A DNA stretch of 64,000 nucleotides, taken from assembly GCA_002749535.1 (NCBI GenBank), contig MZZL01000400.1:1-64000 (forward strand). Direction: 5' to 3'. This DNA comes from Apophysomyces variabilis. Taxonomy: Eukaryota > Mucoromycota > Mucoromycetes > Mucorales > Mucoraceae. Position numbers and translations under genes: made by a program. Below, piece after piece: positions 1-11,956 of the stretch. A model generated the notes under the pieces. The model saw only the letters and a list, made by a program, of their open reading frames with translations, did no database searches and was not told where the DNA came from. Numbering within the stretch: the stretch's first letter is position 1; each line of letters starts with the position of its first letter.

Positions 1-56
<56 letters not shown>
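1..56. repeat. poly-T homopolymer at window edge
   Basis: The first 56 bases are all T, followed directly by ordinary unique sequence. There is no adjacent open reading frame that it could serve as a tail for. It could be the poly-A tail of a minus-strand retroelement cut by the window edge, or an assembly/contig-end artefact; the sequence alone cannot separate these. Confidence 0.9.
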
Positions 57-58
<2 letters not shown>

Positions 59-799
59 AAAATTGCTACTCGGAATAGATCCTTTGCGAAGAACGTAGTG
101 GTTGTCACCTTGAATGGATGCTTTGGCTTCATCGAAACCAGGATTCCGGTTCCAATTTGTCCCTTTCAGACTAGTAATACAGATGTCGGACTGTTGTTTG
201 AAACATTGGACGCTTACTTCTTCTCCAGAATCGTCTTGTCTGTCCTAAATTATTAGAAACGGTGCTTCATATATTATCCAGAAGGCCATTCTCCATATTA
301 CATACAGATATGCGCTGTGCTTACCACCTTAAGAATATATCACTGATCAAAGTCGTCGAAGAGCGCAGCAAATCATGGGATTAGTGTATCGTGTGCATAA
401 CTCATTTTGTATCATTTCTTCGGTAATAGCTGTAGCATTCCATGCTTCAGATAGGTTTTTATGACCTTGTGCGCGCATTGGCCTGTATAGGCGATGGTTA
501 AGATAACGATTATTTTACATCCAGTCTCCGCGCACAGACGTTCATATACAAAGAGAGACCTCGAAATCTCAGGATCCTCACGTTTGCGAGACCCTCAAAA
601 CGGTTCCCTACCATTACTGACATACATGCTACACCAGCGCTTTCTCAACCCCACCTTCTCTCTACTCACACATTCGTTCCTCGTAAGCAGATAGCAATGT
701 CGGCCATAAGGCGTGCAGTGTAAAGCAGTTTTTTGAGCCTAAAGAACATCATATCGTACCAATTCAAACAGAATCCATATATTACTCATTCTTTTGCCG
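57..799. other. gene-free stretch holding one solo LTR
   Basis: Apart from the solo LTR annotated at 431-721, no coding exons, RNA genes or further repeats were recognised. The short open frame starting near 494 lies inside the LTR and is not a gene. Confidence 0.5.
431..721 (+). mobile_element. solo LTR, copy 1 (degraded 3' end)
   Basis: About 290 bp, clearly homologous to the segments at 20304-20608 and 55604-55909 (reverse orientation). It begins TGTAGCA. Shared landmarks occur in the same order: a GGCCTGTATA block, a TATA-like block near 545, the palindromic CTCAGGATCCTCACG, an AGCGCTTTCTC block and a TTCGTTCCTCGTAAGCAGATAG block. The 3' terminus has lost the canonical CA. The flanks 426-430 (ATAGC) and 722-726 (AAAGC) match in 4 of 5 positions, consistent with a decayed 5-bp target duplication. 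No internal gag-pol sequence is next to it, so it is read as a recombined solo LTR. Confidence 0.7.
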
Positions 800-2040
800 T
801 CATGACTTAATTGTATTTAGAGCTCTGCAACTGACTTTATAAGCTTCAATTGATTAGTTGAAACCGTTCCGTCCAGCGATAATAGTTTACCTGCTGCTTG
901 ATTTCTCGTTAAACGTCCAACATTAATGTCCTTAAGAATAATGAGATGATAGCTGATGTTGCCCCATCGTATAGAGATATACATGAAAGTTTACCTCGAT
1001 GACATCAATCATTTCCTTCACAATACCGACCGGCAGTGGCACCTTCTTAACACCGACTACCTTGTTTATATTGTCTACAATTGCTTCAATTCGGTGTTCA
1101 CCAAATATTTTTATCATGTCATTATGATATCGCCCGGGTTTCAATAACAGAATAAAAGATGCAGCTCTAAGACGGTGAGTATTATAAAAAGTATGAGTGT
1201 TCGATCACAACTAAAAGTTCAATCTTTCTCAGACAAATAACTCACAAAGCATGATGAAGAGGACTTTCCAGAGGTAACTTGTATTTGTTCTTTTCGATAG
1301 ATTTTTGAAAGGTATAAATTGCAGCAGAAACATCGGATCATCGAAAATATAAAGATCATATGGCGCAGTTGACTTGAATGATAAATCTGATGGATCCAGC
1401 AGATTTTCATCTTATTGAGGTTTACTTTCTTGCCGTTGATCGTCGCCTTTTCTGAAGTATCCTCCGCGCTCAGCTCAATTAGTGTGCTGCAACACTTACG
1501 TGCGGCACTACATCATATGTGAAATAAGCCTACCTTTTGTTGTTTGGAGAACATTTTTGAGCGCCCAGACCACTACCTTCCAAGTTCTGTTGGTCTTTCG
1601 CTTGTTGCTGTTGCTTCCGTTGCACAGGATGTTGCAGTTTTGGTTGTTGTTTTGGTGGCATTGAGCCCAAGATGTTAAGTAAAACAGGTAAATAAGAACC
1701 TGCAAGCACACGTAACAAAATGAAGTATTGCCCTTTCATTTTATGAAGCATACTGGTTATCGATTGTATTGTTGTCAGCGTAGAAAAGCGTAGTGTATAC
1801 TTAATTAAAACTGCAGTCAATTTGTGCCGCATTATTTGGAGTTACCGAGGACTTGCCATTTTCTGCGTTGTTTAACAAAGGAAAAAGAAGTAAAACGCTT
1901 TGTTCCTCATGCATCGGCTCTTCTTTTTCTTTAATTTCTCCAATGAACTTATGCACGCTTGTTTGACCCAGAATTACAACGATATTGGGCAGTTCCTTTT
2001 TCCTGCTCAAACTAAGTAGATTGTCATGATAATGCTGCAT
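800..2040 (-). pseudogene. unidentified multi-exon gene, probably decayed
   Basis: Read on the minus strand, several segments look protein-coding and join in phase. One possible start is the ATG at 2040 (79-codon open frame). A Q/K-rich exon ends near 1548 (phase 2). An exon from about 1459 down to about 1245 follows, then an exon with KPGRYHNDMIKIFGEHRIEA, and a terminal exon set ending at the TGA at 800-802. The model needs one in-frame TAA (about 1413-1415) between KPQ and DENLLDPSD. The junction between the first two segments could not be placed. I do not recognise the family. The coherent coding character over several exons argues for a real gene or recently dead copy rather than chance frames. 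Confidence 0.4.
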
Positions 2041-3453
2041 TGAAGTATTAAAGTTCGTAGGTTTCTTTGAAGCAATAAATAATTGTAAGTCCCAGTCACA
2101 GGGAGGTATAGTTAAAAGTAATTGTCGACATTGGCACAGTTGAAATGTGGAAGTTGTTTGCTAATGGTTTTGTTGAGATCGAAATCCATACTTTACACAC
2201 AAGGAAAACAAATGCGAACAGGGAAGAGTGATCTAAAATACATATGCAGCCAAAAATAATTCGGTAGATCTTTTGCTCCTGTTCAAAGATTTTGTTTTAC
2301 TACTTCAATTATCTTTTATACTATCTATATTTTGAGACTATTTGAGTTATCTTATATTAACGGTTGTCCACAATTTTCTAATTTCTACAAAATCCCCTGC
2401 TAGCATTGAGAATCCAAATGTTTGCCAATCATCGCAATGTTGGCTCGGATCCAATGTTTGTGTGGCCGGCTGGTGTCGAGGTTTATAAACTTAATAAATC
2501 TTGGTGGACCACAAAGGTTCTCTTTTCCTCTCCCTTTTTTTCGCTCGAGATGTTTTAATTCACTCAGCTCGTACCCTATAGAAAATGGGGCTTGGGTGAT
2601 AAAAAACCGACAAACGGTAGAGTATACTGTTGGATCTTTGTAAGGTATGCTGTTAGCTGGCTCGACTCAGCTGGAAAGGGCTCGGGTTCTCGTGCTTGAA
2701 CTGACAAATGCAGCGCATTGTGGTGGCAGTCTATTGCACCGTTACTCCTCGTAATTGCTAGCCTTTCCAATGGATATTGCTATATTATTTCTTATAATGA
2801 TGATACGCTCAACGGTTTTCAGTGTCGGGTAAGCCTGTAGCAGACCTTCCGAGTTTTTAACTCTATGCGGAAGCGACACATTTTTTAATGCGGCACATTG
2901 TAATGGAAAGCTAGAACTAGGATAGAACATCAACACATATCTAGGGTGTAACGTTAGACTTTAGTGAAAGTAGGGGACTGAACGGTTCGCTTATATGTTT
3001 GCACAAGTTAGCCAGTTTTAGCAGTAACAAATGCTAGCATTTTTACACTGTCAATATGCAAAAATCCTTGTGGTTGCCTCGGATATGATAGCCAAAATCC
3101 CTGTTCATGCAATAAACTTTTGACTATGAGTGTAGCCCAGCGGTAAACAAAGCCATTTTCTGTAACAAAGTTCATTCAAGGATATGGATCTACCTATCTG
3201 TATATATATAAAGGGATCTTTCTTATTCGAAAGTAGAGAACAAAAGAGAAGGAAAAGCAAGCGGAAACACCTAACATAAACAAGTCTTCTCATATGCCGC
3301 CACCTTTTCGTTTTTTATATTTTTGGATGATTGATCCAAAAACTCGTGCATCCCGCCAGCTGATAACATAATTTATACAGAAAGTTTCAAATAGATGTAC
3401 AAAAAAAAAGAAGAAGAAAGGAGGGATTAGAATTACAAGAGGTCGAAACGAGA
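2041..3453. other. intergenic, nothing recognised
   Basis: No open frame here has a splice context or recognisable motif, and no repeat shared with other parts of the window was noticed. An A/T-rich tract at about 3190-3260 and an A-rich tract at 3399-3420 precede the 3' end of the minus-strand transcription factor and probably belong to its 3' untranslated/termination region. Confidence 0.5.
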
Positions 3454-6182
3454 TTAATAATAACCGAATCCATTATTAAGATTGTCATTGTACGTCTTGT
3501 TCGTTTCGTTAAAAAGACCCGAAGGAGAAGTGGATGCTGTCGACATGGCCATGTATTGCTGAGTGTTTAGCCCGAACTTTGGATGGGTAATGGGGTATGG
3601 TGAGCTTGAGGAAATGATATACTGTTGTTCCTGGGCATGTGCTCCGATACCCGTTGGACCAGTAGGCGTACCAGCACCACCACCCCATGACGGTGGGCTG
3701 GTGCTGCTTGAAACAAAATCGGGTGAACTGAAATTAGATTGGGTGTTTGTTGTTGTTGTTATTGTTGTTGTGCTGTTGCTGGTGGTGGTGTTGGTTGGGT
3801 CATGTCCATTGAGCATCCCAATCATGCCATCGGATGCATAATCTATTAATTCCGTATTGTACATAAAGCTGGAAAATTGCATAGCCTCTGCATTGCAGAT
3901 CGTATTCGTTTTGTGAAGATCGAACGCAGAAGATGCCGATGCAACATCAAGTACACAAGGGACAAGTCGAGAAGGAACCACATGCCCAGGTTCGGCCGAG
4001 AAAGCGACAGGATCCTCACGTTTCACGTCAGGCGCGGGAGTCTCCTGCAACTCCAACGTCGTCCCGAACTGCTCCACGAACATGGACTGGATTCTCCGAA
4101 CCAAACCAATCACATATTTATGATGCCGTAAAGGTGAGTTGTACAAGATATTAGCAATTTTTTCCAATTGAGTTTTGGCCCAGGCCGTCTCGTTTGGATT
4201 CTGGAGACGATTGCCATAAATGGTTGTTGCCATCATCAGTGTCTCTAGTGAGAAATGACACCAGAGCTGTTCTAACTGGGTCCAACATTCGAGCAACTCC
4301 ACCATGGTGTCTGCTGCTTTCAGAGAAACTTCGCGTGAGAGTACATCAATTGCTGAAGGATGCTCCTCATCAATGGACTTTGACAGAAACAAACCATAAA
4401 GCTGACATAATTGGAAGTTGTACTCAAAGTTCAGCTTAATGCAGGCTTGCTCGCGGAAGGATGCACTCTGCCAGTTGCGCTTGTTAATATCGCCCTTGCT
4501 ATACTTGAAGTGAGGTGGCAGGTTTTCGTACCAATCTTGAAGCTCTTTGTCCAGTGCCGAAATGGAAGACAGTAATGGTTTTTCTTCGGCGGTTTTGTAG
4601 ATGATGTCCCTGTAGATCCGTGTTATCCGGAACCGCTGAATCATAAATTCGACCCGCCACCGAACTTCGCCGACCTCACTGGGCATAAGGTTGGGATAGT
4701 CAACCGTGATCGTGTCCTCTGATGGGAGAGAAAACGGTCGATCTGAGTGAATGCTACATAAAGTCTCCAAAAAGTAAAGGACCCAGAAGAAACGTCGATG
4801 TCTTTCGCATTGGATTGGATCATCACTTGTAGGCTCCTGATGCATCTTCAGATCCAGACACATTCGCACGGCAAGTCCCAAGTAAATATAGGCCTCTGAT
4901 TCGGTCTCATTGCGTTTTTCTCCCGGTTTGCCGATGGCATAGACGTACATAATGATTAAACTGTGCATGGTGTCAACGTTTGTTGTCATGAAACGATCTT
5001 TTAGCATTTCTTTTGCTGCTTGAAAAAAAGGCTCTCCAACCAAATTGGGGTCTTTTCCCGGAAACAAATCATGGTAGATCGCTGCATGGCGTGCAGTCCA
5101 GGCCAGAATGGTATTTGTCAGCAAGGGATCAAGTGTGCCATTGCGATATTGATCTGCTACCGAGCCCGAACGCCCAATACTCGGAAGACAGAGAAAGCAA
5201 GTACAGTAAATGTCCATCATATGTTGGCGAGTTTCTTCTGATAATTGCTCTCGAGACTGCCTATCTCTATGATTTGGTACGGTTCCTGTGTAGGGTTCCC
5301 ATGCGCTGTAGAGCGGAAAGGTCTTTAAGCGACATTTCCATAAAGATTTCTTACGCGCAATGGTCGTTTTGTTAGCCGAGTTTGAGTCAGTGATTGATCC
5401 GCTTGAAGATTGCGACGAGGTGCTCGAGTCCTGAGTTTCGCAGCCGTCGATTTCTAAGTGAGATAGGCCAGACAAGAGCATATCGTACAAATCGTGTAAG
5501 GAGACAATGTTAGTATCGATACGTAGACCACGAGGTGTTAGAGAAAGAGACCATTGTGCCCTTCCTGTGTCGATTAATCCGGCGATGCTATGAAGTGGTC
5601 TGGATCTCTTTAACGCAGAGGATTGTTGGTCGTCATTTCCGGTCTGGGTCGATTGGCGGACTTCATTTGCCACATATCTGGTGTTAGTTCTCACGTCTTT
5701 TATGTCCGATTCGATAGACTGCACTCGTTGCTGCAATGTGTCGACCGTCTCGTTTAACTTTATGAAATTGAAGAGATCTACTTGAGTTGCTGAGCCATCA
5801 TAAGAGCAAGTGACTATAATGTACATCAAATACAAGAAATCAGAAAATTCCCAATCTCCTTTTTTATCGTGTCATATTTTTTATGTGTTTTACCGTTGGC
5901 CTGCTGGCATCTCGTACAAGTCGGATGAGCGAAATCACATTTGACTAATGCGAGAAAAACATTAGTATGTGTCTTAAAGTTCTGATTTAAACCGAATGGA
6001 AGGCTTACCCTTTTTGCATCTAAATCAGGATTGACATGAGAAATGAACATGAAGACGGTAAACAAAAAGGAAGGACTTATATTTATTTTTTCTTTCTTTT
6101 ACCTGCAACGTTCGCAGGCCATAGTCATTCGGATCTTTTTGGAAGCAGTTGATCCAGAGGCTGATGAATGTGTTTGTGGCAT
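3454..6182 (-). CDS. Zn2Cys6 fungal-specific transcription factor
   Basis: Four-exon model: 6182-6103, 6019-6009, 5944-5894 and 5813-3454, giving 833 residues with all phases consistent. Residues 23-50 form a canonical zinc cluster C-x2-C-x6-C-x6-C-x2-C-x6-C (Cys 23, 26, 33, 40, 43, 50). That cluster exists only after splicing: exon 1 ends in CERC-R, an 11-nt exon adds part of CKKV, and exon 3 supplies KCDFAHPTC. A Fungal_trans-type middle homology region follows (the region around YAIGKPGEKRNETESEAY, then RRFFWVLYFLETLCS with the usual DRPFSLP and DYP signatures). The C-terminal third is low complexity, rich in T, S, N and G. It is expected to be a nuclear DNA-binding regulator; the target genes cannot be read from sequence. 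Confidence 0.9.
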
Positions 6183-6440
6183 GCTGGTTATTTTTTGTTT
6201 CTTTTTATTACAGTCCCACGGTTATGAAGCCGTTGGGGGGAGAAATTGATTGTGTACAATGTGGAGCTTTTGACTTTTTTTAAAAGAGGTAAATGTTTGT
6301 ACAAAGTGGAGATAGAAAAAAAAAAGAGAGAGATTGGAAGGGAAAAAATAGGGTAACGAATATATATATAAATGTATAAAGCGGGAGGGATAGAATATGG
6401 TAAACGGGAACATGGACGTTCAGTGTGTGAATTTCAAACT

Positions 6441-6953
6441 TCATCTCCGCCAATGTGGGTGCACCATGGACTCTTCCTCTATTGGATACAATCGTCTTAT
6501 GCTTGATTCGTCATCGGTAGAAAGATGGCCCTCATCTGATTTGCTTGATTCAGATGGAAGTCGAGATACTGTTCGTTCAAGCTCATAACCGTCGTCATAT
6601 GTGTAGTCCATCGATTCAAACAACTCTCCTTCTTCCTCTTCCATATCGTCTAGATCGTTCAACACGAAATCTAGCCATCGTTCCGCTTCAGGGCTCTCGC
6701 TTCCCTGTGCCATTCGCTCTCCTTCTTCTTCTTCTTCTTCATCGTCTCTTTCCAGAGCGGGAGGGGAAGGTGGCGAAGGTGGTGAAAGTGGGATATGTTG
6801 TTCAACTACTTGTGCTGACTGATGTCGAAGCATATTTGCGATCAAAACATATTTCCGGATAGAAAGATCGACCCGTGAATGATGATATTGAACTAGCTTG
6901 TGATGTGAGACAGCTTGAATATAATGTCGTTCTTCAAGTGTAAGTCTTGTCAT
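6441..6953 (-). CDS. small acidic protein with SERTA-like N-terminus
   Basis: Single-exon frame, 170 residues, from the ATG at 6953. Residues about 14-48 (HSRVDLSIRKYVLIANMLRH in the core) have the spacing and hydrophobic pattern of the metazoan SERTA motif (short basic-hydrophobic helix, then a V-L-x-x-N-x-L-R block). Next come a P/S-rich segment, a run of seven acidic residues, and an E/D-rich region with WLDFVLNDLDDMEEE, which resembles an acidic activation domain. In SERTA proteins the motif binds partners and the acidic C-terminus acts in transcriptional co-activation; applying that here is inference. It lies between the Zn2Cys6 gene and the 962-residue gene, all on the minus strand. Confidence 0.6.
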   Translation of the reverse strand: MTRLTLEERHYIQAVSHHKLVQYHHSRVDLSIRKYVLIANMLRHQSAQVVEQHIPLSPPSPPSPPALERDDEEEEEEGERMAQGSESPEAERWLDFVLNDLDDMEEEEGELFESMDYTYDDGYELERTVSRLPSESSKSDEGHLSTDDESSIRRLYPIEEESMVHPHWRR

Positions 6954-7366
6954 AATGTATTGTGGAATAAGGGGTGTGTATAAAATCGGCCAAAAGGCAA
7001 TCCATGCGGGGGATTTTTATAAGTGAAAATGCTGCGCCAGATGACTCACCCCGCTCCCCCTTCTTTTTTTTTTCTCTCTCTCTCCCCTCTTTATTTCCCG
7101 ACTGCGCATTGGCCCGCTGCGGTTAATCATACCCAAAACAGTTTGAACTAAGCAATGTCAACCAATCGCCAATGGAAGAAAACAATCAACCACCACAGCG
7201 GGCTTGTCAAATCAAAATTGATGACGCTGATTGGTTACTATGACAACTTGGCATCCATTCGCCCATGATCGACAAATCTTGTATCGCTTTGCCTCCCCCT
7301 TTCCGAAAGTTTCCAAACCAAAACATCTACCTGTGCCACTTTCTTTTTTCTCATTTCTTTATTAGG
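6954..7366. promoter_or_regulatory. upstream region with CCAAT boxes and CT tract
   Basis: Intergenic sequence upstream of the minus-strand gene starting at 6953. It has a pyrimidine-rich run at about 7062-7092 and CCAAT/ATTGG cores near 7163 (CCAAT), 7169 (CCAAT) and 7230 (ATTGG). TATAAAA is present near 6979, but reads on the plus strand and so may not serve this gene. The far end also includes the 3' flank of the gene ending at 7367. Factor identity is not shown by sequence; CCAAT boxes in fungi are usual sites for the HAP/CBF complex. Confidence 0.35.
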
Positions 7367-10364
7367 TCACCGACATTCCAAGATAAGCTTGGCTTTATCA
7401 AATAGTCTCACGTCCTGCTGCCGCAGTATTTCCAAACATGTAGCAATAGTGTTACGTATATCTTCTTTCAAATCCTCTTTTTGAACGATTGAATTGAGTG
7501 TATGCAATGACTCGTACAAACATAGAGATTTCACCACACCGGACCGCAGTCGTTGATTTGCTGCGGGACACAAACTTTGTTGATCCGACGCCGTCAGAAT
7601 CGCAAGTAACCAATTTAAGGTTCTTTGGCAAAGGACCATTAATGCCTTGATATTCTTATCTATCGTTTCTGATTTGACATTGGCGCCAAGTTCTGCCATT
7701 TTTGCCCGTTCCCACTTAGCCCGTCGCTGCTTCCGTGCCATGGCAATTTTCAATTTGCGAGACTTGGCCGGGGTCATCAAATACCTCGCCCGCTCTCCGT
7801 CCTTCTCCTCTTGCTGCACCTTCGCTGCCGCTGCTCTCTTTTCTGTTGCTGATTGATCCAGCTCAACTTTCAATTCTTCTGCAAGTTCCATCATTAACCT
7901 CACGATAGATTCGATCGCCTCGGTTTCTTCTGTTTTAGACGACTCCTTCGCTGCCGAAGGACGGTCATAGATCTGGACATACAGACCAAATAGCCCATTC
8001 GCCTCCGGAGTATCTGAAAGGAGCATCAGGTCCATCATTCGTTGAGTAAAACTTCGTTCCTGAGCCAACGGTCGCTCTTTCCGGGCAAGCTCGGATGATT
8101 CAATTCCAATATGAATAAACCTCCGGATCATCAATTTCGCCACCACAGGCGCATGATCATACAAACCAATACATTGGAGCACCCAGCTCACGGGAACGGT
8201 AAACTTCCTACCATCACTTGACCAAAGACCTGTCCAGATGTTCACTAGGTGCTCCTGTCTTTCCGGATCGCCTAACTGAGCGATCTCTCGCAGCATCGAA
8301 GCCAGTCCAATAGTGCGCACAGGAAGAATATCATGTGATTTTGCAAGGTGCAGAGCATTAAAATCAACGGCATTGGTTGCCTCCTTGTTGCAGGGTGTCC
8401 CAAAGTACCAGCTATAGTCGCCCTGTGTCTTGAGTATCTGTCTGAAAATTTGCGAAGAAACGCTACTCCCTGTACTGTCGCTGCTGGCTAGGGATAATAT
8501 ACTTCTCAAAAAGTGATTTTTGAACCATAGTCGAGAAGTCTCTGAATCTACACTAGTATCGTTCATGTTTTCTCTCAAAAAGTTGAGAAGTGTATCCATG
8601 TAAAGTTTCGATCGATGCTGTAAAATATCCCTGACCAATCGTTGGCTCTGTAATTGTGTTCCTTGGTTGAAATAGTTCACCAGGATCTTGGCTACATTTA
8701 AGTCCCGTAATAGCCATGCCAAGGCCTGATCGCTCAAATCCCGAAGCAAAACCGGGACGACGTATGATGCCAATGCCAAGACGCGTTCATTCGACAATGC
8801 TGCCCGCATGCAACCACTAAAGCGCGTGCCACGCTTGTCATTGTCAGGGTTCAATTCCTCGTTCAGTTGGGGTATCAACCATTTAACGTAAGATTGGACT
8901 ACGGTTGGTGATGCTACGCTTAAACAATTTCCAGCCCAACTCTTTGCAACTTCATGCATAGCCATCTTTTGTAGTATCCGACAGCAACCCTTCGCCATGG
9001 AACTATCCTCGGTAGCCATCTCTTTAGTGTTGAAATCAACGGCTGCGCCTGTCTCTGGTGCATATATTTCTTTGTGTGTCTGTGCCTCTTCCATGGCACC
9101 AAACAACTGGATGAATGCATAAAATGGTGCCGCCCGTGCGTTATATCGTGAATTCTGGATTAGTTCAGTCAGCCCGTCAAGGATGATCTCCATATGAAGT
9201 CGGTAAGGGTCTCGAACGGCCCAATCAGCCAAAACAAGGTCCAACATCGTTTTTGTTTCGGTTGGATAGCGTTGCTTGATAAGCTCTTTCAGGTGTAGGT
9301 CGAACTCAAATGGGAGCAGACTAGCAAATTTGGCGATCCAGGATTGGAAACCCGCTTGTAGCTGAGAAGTCCGTGCCCCGCTGACAGCTGGAGGGGGAAT
9401 CAACAGATTTTGACTTAGAGGATTCTTTGATGGAATTCTATCTGTTTGTATGAGAAGAAGATGAAAAATGCGAAATGAATGACATGTAAGTTTGTTTGTT
9501 TGTTCTTTCCCAGCCTTTTTTTTCTTTTGTTCTTTGTTGTTTTTTCATACTTATAGTTGCTTCTGCATGGCGAAACGTTCTAAACGTGCAAAATACATCC
9601 AAGTAGAGGGTCTCTTTGCCTTGGATTTCCATTTCAAAGGCCATCAGCGCTAATGTCAGTTCGTCCTTGTTAAAGGACGGCCTTAATAAGGCGCTTCCTA
9701 GTTGATGATCTACACCCGAAACTAGACAATCCGTATCCGAACGACTCATAATCCGGAGCATTTCTTTGATAGATCTTTCCAATTGGCTCACTTTAAAAAA
9801 CTGCTGCAAAGCACTCATAAATACCGATTTGGTATGGGCTTGCATGCGAATATCAAGATCCCACAGATTGATCCATAAATGGGCCGCGATGACGCCTGAA
9901 CCAGCTCTCACGAATTTAACTATCCCCTCGGCCCACTGGTCTAAGGACAAACCAGGTTTCTTAGCCAGGGCAAGAACAAGACCGTAAAGATAGACCAAAA
10001 TAGTCTTATCTGGGTTGACAAGTAAAGCTTGCCAAGTCTCGACGGAGAAGTGAAGAGGAAAGTAGAGTAACCATGTCAAACCATGGCTTTTTAGAAGTCC
10101 GTTGATGCACATGCGTAATGCATCGACCACGATGGTCTTGGCCTGTTCTTCTCCATAAGTCGAATTGGCTGGCTGAATTGTCAATAAAAGATGGATGAAC
10201 ACGTCAAAAAACTCGTAAGACTCCTCCACCGAGTCTGGATAAGCAAACGTTGCGTTGTTGATTCGATTGAGTCTAGTTCTGTCATCCTTGTCAAAAAGCA
10301 AAGCACGCAAATCTCGTATAGACAGTTGTAATGTGCCTTGAAGAAGGATGTTTTTCAGATCCAT
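7367..10364 (-). CDS. unrecognised 962-residue helical protein
   Basis: Two exons, 10364-9551 and 9441-7367, joined in phase 1 by a 109-nt intron (donor GTATGA, acceptor AACAG). The product is 962 residues. The start is the ATG at 10364; the frame upstream has only non-ATG codons. The protein is almost entirely predicted amphipathic helix without a signal peptide or membrane span, as in HEAT/ARM-type scaffolds. A strongly basic segment ([20 protein letters not shown]) near the C-terminal third could be a nuclear-localisation or nucleic-acid contact region. I do not recognise the family. Large helical subunits of nuclear complexes such as Integrator are a class to test, but no motif proves this. 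Confidence 0.8.
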
Positions 10365-10534
10365 TCGCAATAGTCCACCTTTTCTTTTCCTTTTTTTCTC
10401 AGCACAGCCAAAAAAATGAGTTCACTCTGGGCCAGACAGTTAAGCTCCTACCTCGCATTGGAAGTCACGCTTACCGAGAAGGGAAAAGAAAAAGTTTGTA
10501 CTTCCCTTTTTGCTCTACTCTAAGCGAAACAATT
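10365..10534. promoter_or_regulatory. 170-bp shared divergent promoter
   Basis: This is the whole space between the start codons of the minus-strand 962-residue gene (10364) and the plus-strand CTU1 gene (10535). It has T-rich (10379-10399) and A-rich (10482-10495) tracts but no clear TATA box. Both genes must draw promoter elements from it, so co-regulation is plausible but not shown. Confidence 0.6.
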
Positions 10535-11956
10535 ATGGTGAAGCTTTGCGTTCTCTGTTCGAAGAATCGGGCTGTTCTCAAAAGACCGAAGACGAGTCAA
10601 CAGATCTGCCAATCATGCTTTTATTACGTCTTCGAAACCGAGATTCACAATACAATTATGGAAGCGAAATTGTTTAAGCGAGGCGATCGGGTAGCCATTG
10701 GTGCAAGTGGTGGCAAAGGTAACTTAGAAAAGCAGTGATTAGAGAGAAAGTCGGTGCTTAACCTGCTTTCGGGGTAACCATAGATTCAACGGTACTCGCT
10801 CATGTAATGAAAACGTTAAATGAACGATACGATTATGGTCTTGAGCTTTTCTTGCTTTCTGTCGATGAAGGCATCACAGGCTACAGGGATGATTCGCTTG
10901 AAACCGTTAAGCGGAATCAACAACAATACCAATTACCTTTAAAGATCGTATCCTATGCTGACTTATATGGCTGGACCATGGACGAAATTGTGCGTGAGGT
11001 TGGCTTGAAGAATAACTGTACCTACTGCGGTGTCTTTCGACGACAGGCTTTGGATAGAGGTGCCATGATGTTAGGAGTGGACCATATTGTCACTGGACAC
11101 AACGCGGATGATATTGCAGAGACAGTGCTGATGAACAGTATGTGCCGAGCGTCAGCGTCCGATGAATGCTAGTTTTTCTTTTAACCTGGGTTTTTCGTTA
11201 GTTTTCCGAGGTGATATTGCTCGTTTGGGTCGATGTACAGAGATTGTGACCCAGGGAGAAAGCTTGATTCGTCGATCAAAGCCTTTCAAATACACCTACG
11301 AAAAAGAAATTGTCATGTATGCCTATTTCAAGAAACTCGACTATTTTTCGACCGAATGTATTTATTCACCCAATGCCTACCGCGGACACGCACGGACGTT
11401 TTTGAAAGATCTGGAATCTATTCGTCCCAGTGCTATCATTGGTAAACAAGAAAAAAGAAACAGGATAGCGAGTGGCAATGGATTAACTTGTGAATGGGAT
11501 AGATATCATTCATTCTGGAGAAGCGTTCCAGGTTAAATCTGATGTTAAAATTCCCTCACAGCAAACGTGCGAACGATGTGGCTATATGTCGTCAAATACG
11601 GTGTGCAAAGCTTGCGTTCTATTAGAAGGTCTTAATCGCGGTTTACCACAGTTGGGTATTGGGAAAGAATCTAAAACGGTAAGAGCCGATTCATCGGCAC
11701 AAGTTTTGTAAGAAAACTCACGCTTAATGACAAAATGGGGCTTTTTTTTTTAATCCAGCGTCGCCAATTGGCAGAAGCAGATGCACAACAACAGATAACG
11801 TTACCGACTATACAGCACTATTCACAAATCCAACGGGATGATGCCTTCCCGGCAACAATTGAACCAAAAGATCCTTCCACGGTATACACACCTCCACCTC
11901 GGATTCCCACAGATATTCTCCCACAGAGCAACACCAAGAAAGATTTAAGTTGGTAG
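10535..11956 (+). CDS. NCS6: cytoplasmic tRNA 2-thiolation protein 1 (NCS6/CTU1)
   Basis: Five exons: 10535-10718, 10784-11137, 11202-11441, 11503-11678 and 11759-11956. All phases agree and give 383 residues. The protein opens with a zinc-binding pair (CVLCSKN ... CQSC). The PP-loop ATP-pyrophosphatase signature SGGKDS (residues 58-63) is created by the first splice, then [14 protein letters not shown] and a CTYCG pair. A C-terminal zinc ribbon ([16 protein letters not shown]) precedes the family's [10 protein letters not shown] motif. With its partner Ncs2/Ctu2 this enzyme adds sulfur to U34 of tRNA-Lys, -Glu and -Gln, using sulfur delivered by Urm1; that comes from the known family. The C-terminal tail beyond the ribbon is longer than I would expect. 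Confidence 0.96.

Noticed and set aside
1395..1440. A 15-nt intron removing the TAA in the 0.8-2.0 kb gene
   Set aside because: Fifteen bases is below any credible fungal intron; a point mutation in a pseudogene is simpler.
3563..5375. Several plus-strand frames of 70-120 codons
   Set aside because: All lie opposite the continuous 2.4-kb last exon of the Zn2Cys6 transcription factor and lack independent support.
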